Part shown: in pieces, positions 57,888 to 64,000 of the stretch
How positions within the stretch are numbered: the first letter of the stretch is position 1
Layout of the letters: every line of letters starts with the position of its first letter
DNA from: Eunapius fragilis
Lineage: Eukaryota > Porifera > Demospongiae > Spongillida > Spongillidae
Reading direction: 5' to 3'
Assembly: GCA_963681505.1 (NCBI GenBank)
Contig: OY811977.1
Span: 7,160,326 to 7,224,325 of the forward strand
Length of the DNA: 64,000 nt
Translations under genes and position numbers: made by a program
The notes under the pieces: generated by a model
Seen by the model: the letters and a program-made list of their open reading frames with translations, nothing else
Told to the model about the DNA's origin: nothing
Databases searched by the model: none

Positions 57888-58763
57888 GGAGCACCTCATA
57901 ATGAACATGCCTCATGCACAAGTTAGATATCTAGCTCAATAATAATATTAAGCATTGGGGAGGGGGGGGGGGGGGCGGGGATTAATCTAAAACCACTGCT
58001 GCATGACGTCATGTCTTTTGATAACACAAAGAGGAATGACGTGTACAAAATTGTTTAACACTACCGTTATACCTCCAAACTATCTCATTGGATAATATTT
58101 CTCTTAACTTGTCTCCCTTATCAACGACATCATTGATCACTGTGAATCTTTTTTTAAAAATGGGATCGTAGTAACGCGGAATATGGACCTAGCGCATATT
58201 AGACCTATTAGCCCCAAATTACATGATCACAAACACATTAATCTGCTGCACCATTTATAGCAGTCAGCCGTACAATACAATCGTCTGACATCATGTGTCG
58301 ATGAAGTAAACAAATATACTTCATCGACTTTTTATCCCGCCCTGAGTGGGTACCAGTTTGGCAAATAGCCTCCCACCCCACCCCCAACCACCGCCCCCGC
58401 CCACATGAACTGTTTGGCGTGACCTTCAGCATTGTATCACCATGTTATTGTACTGCACGTGCGATCATCCAACGATTTTGTGCACGCGATTAATATACAG
58501 CATATGGTGGGATGGAGGTGGGGATGGTAGGGAGAGTGGGGAGGGTGGGGTGTAACACACAGCAGTAACACACATAATTGCTCCTCCCTGCAGTTTGGGC
58601 AGGTCTTCTGATATTAATTTACACTTCAGTATTCCTTGGCTATAAAAACGTAATTCCTCTTCATGTGCTTTCAAAAGACATGACGTCATGCAGATGTGGT
58701 TTTTAAATCAAACCCACATGCTTTAGAACTGAGATTCCTAGCCTTGTGATCATGAGGTGCTCC
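57888..58763. mobile_element. TIR element with poly-G and CRE palindromes, unit IV
   Basis: 876-bp simpler copy of 20282-21600: ends GGAGCACCTCATAATGA and CATGAGGTGCTCC, a poly-G near 57957-57975, and CATGACGTCATG just inside both ends (58001-58012, 58679-58690). No coding sequence. Confidence 0.72.
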
Positions 58764-60123
58764 CCAAGGTAAGAACGAAACGTTTTTCTACACGAAATGA
58801 CGTGCTACTAACTCCCTTGAGACCAAAGCAGATTAGTTTGAGTACAATATTGTCGACTTGACCCCCTAGTCGGGCGCGCACTAAGGCTACTACCGAGCAT
58901 ACGCGGTAGTGACTAGTGACCTCGGTATTATTATTATGAGTAGATGACCGCAATAAAATTAGGTAACATGGCTGGTAATGGTTCTAACTGGCGGCTAATG
59001 TGTCCAGCTATTCTTAGACATGTATGGATGGAAGTATAACAGATGCTCGATAGTTAAGACCTACAGTGCAACATATTGTCCAGCCGGCCACACACCTCAA
59101 CCATTCTTCAAACACACTAATATAACGACCCCACGCATGGTGTGGTAGGTCATATGACTTGACCATGGATAAACTATCGCTTAACCTACCAGCCCCGTAG
59201 TACTAAGAATCAACACCCTAATCTACAGCACCATTTAAAGGATCAGAGCATCCAGCTGGATAATATGATACCACTATACCTCCTTTTGGAAGTACATAAG
59301 TACTTAACAGCATCCTGTCTAACGTGTTGACAAATTTGGCCTCAATCGGGACGCACGCACCCCTGCATTGTACCGGATTATCTTATGGGACAACAGGCTA
59401 GTGTGCATTTGTATACATACAACAGCCGTGATAATTCAACACGCCTTGGCTGAATATTATACATTATCCATAGTTTTACAAACGAATCTGATAAAACCTG
59501 AACAAAGACTGTATCAAAATTTGTGTCGCAATTTATACTTCACTTGTACGATTCCACGCGGTTAGTTTTTTTTTGTTTGTTTGTTTGTTTTTGTCATTGT
59601 GAAAGTGTAATGTATAAAATCGATTTTAATTTATACGAGTGAGCTAGAGTTTCAGCAGCGATTACCATTATCATGAACATGTCACAATAAAGTAGAGACA
59701 AAGGCGAAAGCAGCTCTGTCATTCAAAAGCAGCATTAAGTATTTGGAGTTGACGAATGTATATTGGCACTTCTACGTGCATGGAAATATAAATGAACATC
59801 ATCTATTGTTATGCACACCTTTATTGCTAATAATCAGATCGGTACATAAGATATGCCTCTCCCATTTTACACTCATACACACGCATGCAAACAGATGTCT
59901 CAATTTCCCATCATCGTACCATAATAATAACAGTATTACAATTAGTGACGGCCCATGGGATATGAATGTATAAGTATGAACGTATGTGTGTGTGAGTATT
60001 GCATTGGTATGTGTGCAATAGGTCCATTGCTGTATTCAAGTAAGGACAGCCATTCTCTTCCGTAACAATGCACATGTACATGTGTATACATAAAACGGAT
60101 TATAGTATAAATTTCTCTAGTGT
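58764..60123 (+). other. Gene-free 5' region of unit IV
   Basis: Same content as 21601-23080, including the inverted-repeat arm (59110-59305). The homology ends at TCTCTAGTGT (60115-60123), about 190 bp before where the TATA box would be, so no promoter remains. Confidence 0.65.
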
Positions 60124-60672
60124 ATCACAATGTAACTATCGAACCAACCCTACAACCAGTTACTAGGGAAACCTTCAAACTTGCCTCTGCCATCACTGAC
60201 ATTGGAGCAAGATCAGACATTGCAGCTGATGGTTTCTGGGGTGGCCACTTTGAAAAAACGTTTTTTGACTTCAGAGTCCTAAACCCACTTGCTCCATATA
60301 ACACCACACCCACACCCAGTGCTTGCTACCGCAGACATGAAAAAGAAAAACAAAGAGCATATAAGCAACGCATCAGGGAAATAGAGCATGCCTCTTTCAC
60401 CCTCATTGTACTCTCCACTACTGGTAGAATGGGTTCTATTGCAACCACTTTCTATAAACGCCTGGCAGATCGGCTAGCTTCCAAATGGAACACATCATTA
60501 CAGCCATTGGATGGTTGCCGATGCCGTCTGTCCTTTTCTCTCCTCCGCTCATCCATCCTTTGCATCAGAGGAGCTCGTTCTTCAAAGGGGCGTGTACCCT
60601 GCAGTGTCCCTCTCCCTGTAGATCTAGTGCACAGTGAATCTAGGTTCACTCTGGACTAGAAAGCAACTAGTT
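60124..60672 (+). pseudogene. Retrotransposon endonuclease-like C-terminal fragment
   Basis: An open frame of about 178 residues (to the stop at 60657-60659) without its own start. It contains R-S-D-I-A-A-D-G-F-W-G, then F-F-D-F-R-V-L-N-P, then Y-R-R-H-E-K-E-K and R-I-R-E-I-E-H-A-S-F. The D...F-D-x-R-V arrangement fits a PD-(D/E)xK-type nuclease, and the whole resembles the C-terminal part of reverse-transcriptase polyproteins common in aquatic invertebrates. This is by eye. It has replaced the secreted-protein gene of unit IV: flanks match the gene's upstream region on the left and its downstream region on the right. Confidence 0.6.
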
Positions 60673-61504
60673 GAAACGAATGTTCCTCATGCCGTATGGA
60701 GTTGAGTACGCCCCAGCGCAAGAGTTTCAGCTAGTGATGTATTAGAGTCACAATGGGCACGTTTAAATGCATCAAAGCTGCGCTGAGTGTTTGTAGTGAT
60801 TTGTCACCGCATTTTCTTCATGAATGGTGATATATCAAATGGAAGTTAGTTCTGTATAAATGTGCACATAGTACATGCAGCTATCGTCTGGTACACACTA
60901 TAAATGGTACTCGTTGTCTGTTTACGTGTCCATGTCCACTCAAGTATTTATAGAATACTGGGAGTCCCGGGAGAATAGGTTGCATGCCTAATCAGTCTTG
61001 ACATGAAATGTATCAAAATTTGTGTCGCAATTTATATTTCACTTGTACTATTCCACGCGGTAGTTTTTTTTTTGTTTGTTTTTGTTCATTGTGAAAGTGT
61101 AATGTAGAAAATCGATTATTATACGAGTGTGTTAGAGTTTCAGCAGCGATTACATTTATCATATACATGTTACATAAAAAAGAGACAAAGGGGAAAGCAG
61201 CTCTGTCCTTCAAAAGCAGCATTAAGGTGTTTGGAGTTGATGAATGTATATCGGCACTTCTGCGTGCATGGAAATATAAATGAACATCATCTATTGTTAT
61301 GCACACCTTTATTGCTAATAATCAGATCGGTACATAAGATATGCCTCTCCGACTATACACACATACACACGCATGCTCACAGATGTCTCAATTTCCCATC
61401 ATCGTGCCATAAAAATAACAGTCTTACAAGAAGTGGCGGCCCGTGGGATATGAATGTATAAGTATGTGTGTGTGAGTATTGCATTAGTATGTGTGCAATA
61501 GGTC

Positions 61505-62815
61505 TGCAGTGATTGCCGTTATAGGTATAATACAAGTGTGTGTGTGTAAATTGTTAGATGTCTGGACTTAATGCAGCCATACTGTATGTCCCTGATTGTA
61601 TAGGCGCTTCGCACGTGATGGACCGGCACTATAAAAAGATGTGACAACCGGGCAGAGGCAGAAGCATTGTGGGAACTTGGCAAGCAGTGGTTGCATTCTG
61701 AGTGTGTGCTTTATGTTTTGTGTGTACTGCTGTGATTTGGCTGTTTGAGAATCTTCCCAACTCGGGAGTTCTGTCGCAGCGAGTGCGTGGCCATAGTCTC
61801 AATCACAGTTGCTACAATTGGCGACGAGGGAAACTAGCTTCTGTTGTGGATGGCGTCTCTCCTGGGAACTGTAGGGGCATTTCAAGAAGGACAGGAGGAC
61901 TGGACATGCTATTGCGAACGATTGGAACAATTCTTTGAGGCTAACGGCATCGATGACGCAGGCAAACGCAGAGCTGTCCTCCTTAGCGTTTGCGGCGGCT
62001 CCGTGTACCAATTGATACGCAACCTGGTGGCGCCTGGAAAACCTTCAGACAAGTCCTTCTCGGAGCTGGTAACGCTTGTTCGCACTCATTTTTGCCCTTC
62101 CCCATCTGTTACAGTGCAACGCTACAATTTCAACTCGCGGTCGCAGAGGGACGGGGAGTCGGTATCGCAGTTTGTCGCTGAGCTGCGTAAACTCTCAGAG
62201 CACTGCGACTTCGGGAATTCTCTGGAGGATATGCTACGGGACCGTCTTGTATGTGGCATTCGGGACGTCAGGGTACAGCGGAGGCTGTTAGCCGAAGCAG
62301 GTCTCACCTTCGCCAAGGCGTTTGGATTGGCTCAGACGTCTGAGCTGGCGGAAAAGAATGTTCAGGAACTCCAACACTCAGAAGGTACCCCTGTTCATCC
62401 GGTGCATAAGGTGGACCCGGCCTTAAGGCCGTGCTCAGGGAACTGTTTTTGTTGTGGCGGTAAGCATAAGGCGTCTGACTGTCGCTGTAAGTCATTGGTT
62501 TGTTACAAGTGTGGCAAACAAGGTCATGTGGCTCGAGTTTGTCGCAGCCGTGGAGATGGGGGCAACAAAGGCACTCGCGACGACAGACGTTCGGATGAAC
62601 AGAGGGGCAAAAAGACCATGGACAAGGAGGAGACAGAGATATATACCTTCTATAAATTATCATCTAGCAAGTCTCGGATGCCTCTGGTACAGGTTTTGAC
62701 GGTAAACGGTACTCCTTTGCAGATGCAGGTGGATACTGGAGCGGTGGTCTCCCTTATTAGCGAGAGTACTTACCAGCGTGTTTGGCCTCGGGTAAGACGT
62801 CCTGTGTTGGAGAAA
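61505..62815 (+). mobile_element. LTR retrotransposon 5' fragment (LTR-gag-start of protease)
   Basis: Starts TGCAGTGATT and has a 312-bp LTR-like segment with TATAAAAA (61630-61637), ending in CA (61816). A primer-binding-site-like TGGCGACGAGG begins at 61819. A gag frame follows. All sequence after the protease active site is missing, and the element joins the unit directly at TTCAAGTAGGGACAG. The unit's own bases between GGTC and TTCAAG (about 15 bp) were lost. There is no 3' LTR, so it is a truncated, non-mobile copy. Confidence 0.8.
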
Positions 62816-62824
62816 TTCAAGTAG
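61850..62824 (+). CDS. Ty3/gypsy-type gag with start of protease (truncated)
   Basis: 324 residues from ATG 61850. The N-terminal part (about 1-180) is a helical gag capsid-type region, with W-x-x-Y near the start and long Leu-rich helices. Two zinc knuckles follow: C-x2-C-x3-H-x4-C (residues 199-211) and C-x2-C-x4-H-x4-C (218-231). A basic linker leads to a protease active site D-T-G-A (295-298). The CX2CX3H then CX2CX4H pair and a DTG protease in the same frame are typical of Ty3/gypsy-like elements. The last codons and stop come from the flanking unit after the truncation. No frameshift is seen upstream, so the copy may be young. Confidence 0.82.
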   Translation: MASLLGTVGAFQEGQEDWTCYCERLEQFFEANGIDDAGKRRAVLLSVCGGSVYQLIRNLVAPGKPSDKSFSELVTLVRTHFCPSPSVTVQRYNFNSRSQRDGESVSQFVAELRKLSEHCDFGNSLEDMLRDRLVCGIRDVRVQRRLLAEAGLTFAKAFGLAQTSELAEKNVQELQHSEGTPVHPVHKVDPALRPCSGNCFCCGGKHKASDCRCKSLVCYKCGKQGHVARVCRSRGDGGNKGTRDDRRSDEQRGKKTMDKEETEIYTFYKLSSSKSRMPLVQVLTVNGTPLQMQVDTGAVVSLISESTYQRVWPRVRRPVLEKFK

Positions 62825-63079
62825 GGACAGCCATTCTCTTCCGTAACAATGCACATGTACATGTGTACATAAAACGGATTATAGTGGTAAATTTCTCTAA
62901 GTGTGGATTTATACCATTGCCTTAGTAAACTGTAAAAAGACAAAAAATACTGAATGCGAGTTTGGCTTCCGTTCTATACCTATTGCGTCTCATTCGTTAC
63001 ATTGTCAACTAACTGTGTACACGCATCAGCAGGAAATCGAATTATCAGGAATATGGCTAAATCTTGCAGTTGCTAGATT

Positions 63080-63365
63080 ACTTAATAAAACCGGCGTCGG
63101 AGGAATGGTGACCGAACCCTCCCCCCAGGTACAACTAGTAACCGATGGTCTCTGTATTCTAGGATACAGTGACCCACGGTCACTTTATCCTAGAATGCAA
63201 TTACAGTGGGGTGACCCTCTCTGTGTTAATCATCAGATACTATACACCGCATGCGCACTTTCATTAAAGCCACGAGTTTTGATTGCAAATATGATGGAAG
63301 CTTTTGATGACATATATAGAAGTTTGATGGAGAAGACCAATCCAAAGGGGGTGGAAAAGAGCTAG
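63080..63365 (+). CDS. Possible terminal exon of unknown gene
   Basis: Beyond the repeat boundary an open frame continues to TAG 63363-63365. The best-looking part follows a pyrimidine-containing acceptor (ttcattaaag, near 63270) and codes PRVLIANMMEAFDDIYRSLM followed by EKTNPKGVEKS. An AATAAA lies at 63481-63486, about 116 bp after the stop, the usual place for a polyadenylation signal. I do not recognise the protein. The upstream portion includes a strong hairpin (63156-63196), so only the last 30 residues are plausible coding. Confidence 0.35.
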
Positions 63366-63480
63366 TGAAAAGCGCAACTTCCAATGAAAGGTTTGTCCGC
63401 GTGTCCGTGTTGTCAACGAAATGCGGCCTGCATGGTTTTTCGGGATATCAGTATGTGCCGCCTGTCAGTCTTCCCCTAAC

Positions 63481-63486
63481 AATAAA
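63481..63486 (+). terminator. Polyadenylation signal AATAAA
   Basis: Canonical hexamer downstream of the possible terminal exon; no other gene in the window has such a clear one. Confidence 0.45.
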
Positions 63487-63673
63487 TGAAGCCCTATACT
63501 AAGCTGCAAGCTGCGGGGGATTCCCACTTGCTACTTCCTTGCAGTTGCCGAATCCCCCAAACAAAATAACTATGCATGCCCGGAATCGATCGATGATTTT
63601 CCTTAATAGGCCTGTTTGGCCTATATTATACGGTAACCACATCACCTAATTACACTTTGCGATCTCAGCGGCA

Positions 63674-63853
63674 TATATAAACAAACCCCTCTTACTGCTG
63701 ATTGGTCCGTCATCTCAAAGACCAATACATACGGATGTCGGATAACCAATGGAAAAGCTTATGGCACTAAAATTAATATTCCTCCTCGCTAGAGTATATA
63801 CAGTGAATGCTACGTATATATCGGAACATTTCATACATGGCATATATGTATAA
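63674..63853 (+). CDS. Possible new gene start: TATA box and signal peptide
   Basis: TATATAAAC at about 63674, then an ATG at 63749 opening a 34-codon frame (MEKLMALKLIFLLARVYTVN...) that stops at 63851-63853. The MALKLIFLLA core is like a signal peptide, and the TATA-to-ATG distance matches the secreted-protein genes. A GTATAT after NATY could be a donor site. It may be the first exon of another secreted protein or a chance frame. Confidence 0.3.
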
Positions 63854-64000
63854 TACAGCCATTTTAATATTAACTAACAGTGAATACTTTTGAGCTGAGT
63901 TAAACGTTAAGATCTTCACGTGATCATCCATAGGCTAACGCACTTGGACTGATGTGTCTTTCACAAAGGCGGGTGCGCGTAATTTGAACAAAGTGCAGCT
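63854..64000. other. Window end, nothing recognised
   Basis: A/T-rich, no repeat match and no open frame of note. Confidence 0.5.

Larger units (their letters stand above)
55901..61009 (+). repeat. Segmental unit IV (gene lost)
   Basis: Follows the unit order but carries a 1.5-kb composite insertion (55991-57497) and lacks the secreted-protein gene. The conserved 5' region runs to about 60123 and the 3' region resumes at about 60673, with foreign sequence in between. Inverted-repeat arms at about 55710-55885 and 59110-59305. Confidence 0.78.
61010..63076 (+). repeat. Segmental unit V (5' region only)
   Basis: Resumes at CAAAATTTGTGTCGCAATTT, equivalent to about 22445 and 59515, and follows the conserved 5' region. 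It is interrupted by the LTR element (61505-62815) and continues to CTTGCAGTTGCTAGA (63076), where homology stops about 80 bp before the TATA position. No gene copy follows. Confidence 0.75.

Noticed and set aside
61844..61849. Gag start at a TTG codon
   Set aside because: A normal ATG follows at 61850 and suits a eukaryotic element better.
62901..63076. N-terminal part of the 154-residue frame ending at 63365
   Set aside because: It is the non-coding conserved 5' region of the segmental unit, repeated at 23068-23250 and elsewhere.

Overview
The window is eukaryotic and looks like a non-model marine invertebrate. It has spliced exon fragments, TATA/Inr promoters, long (CA)n/(GT)n runs, poly-G/poly-C tracts, a tRNA-derived SINE, an LTR-retrotransposon piece and many terminal-inverted-repeat elements. 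A sponge or other early-branching animal is my best guess, at low confidence, and nothing in the sequence fixes the taxon. There are no rRNA genes, true tRNA genes, operons or CRISPR arrays. Most long open frames are translated microsatellite or transposon sequence.

Layout. (1) 1-4.5 kb: a higher-order tandem duplication of about 2 kb. It combines a 29-bp minisatellite, a second minisatellite and a terminal exon coding one C2H2 zinc finger (two copies), and ends in an inverted minisatellite block. (2) 5.5-14.4 kb: a giant inverted repeat with nearly identical 2.4-kb arms around a loop filled with older copies of the same sequence. (3) 14.4-19.8 kb: a mosaic holding two phase-compatible exons resembling a formin FH2 domain, a tRNA-derived SINE, a 607-bp Pack-MULE-like element carrying a RecQ-helicase fragment with perfect 9-bp target duplications, a hairpin MITE and other small elements. 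(4) 19.8-63.1 kb: a directly repeated segmental array with units of about 5-7 kb before insertions.

The biological core is that array. It carries four single-exon genes for small secreted proteins with a signal peptide, FGF/IL-1-like beta-trefoil features, four cysteines and many N-glycosylation sequons (23382-23912, 38975-39502, 46044-46535, 53131-53625). Three are close paralogues with the same TATA-Inr promoter. The second is divergent and sits in sequence unique to one unit. In the last two units the gene is gone. In one it is replaced by a retrotransposon-derived fragment (60124-60672). In the other the promoter-proximal repeat is interrupted by an LTR-gag fragment (61505-62815) and homology stops before the TATA box. 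A 10.6-kb element with about 3.6-4-kb inverted arms (24199-34774) is inserted just 3' of the first gene.

Because the units are duplicated, several insertions can be read against empty sites in sister units: the 10.6-kb element, a 252-bp hAT-like MITE, a 561-bp TTAA element and a 1.5-kb composite insertion. The window therefore shows a fast-evolving secreted-protein family and the mobile elements reshaping it. All coordinates for repeat boundaries are by eye and approximate unless a terminal motif is quoted.
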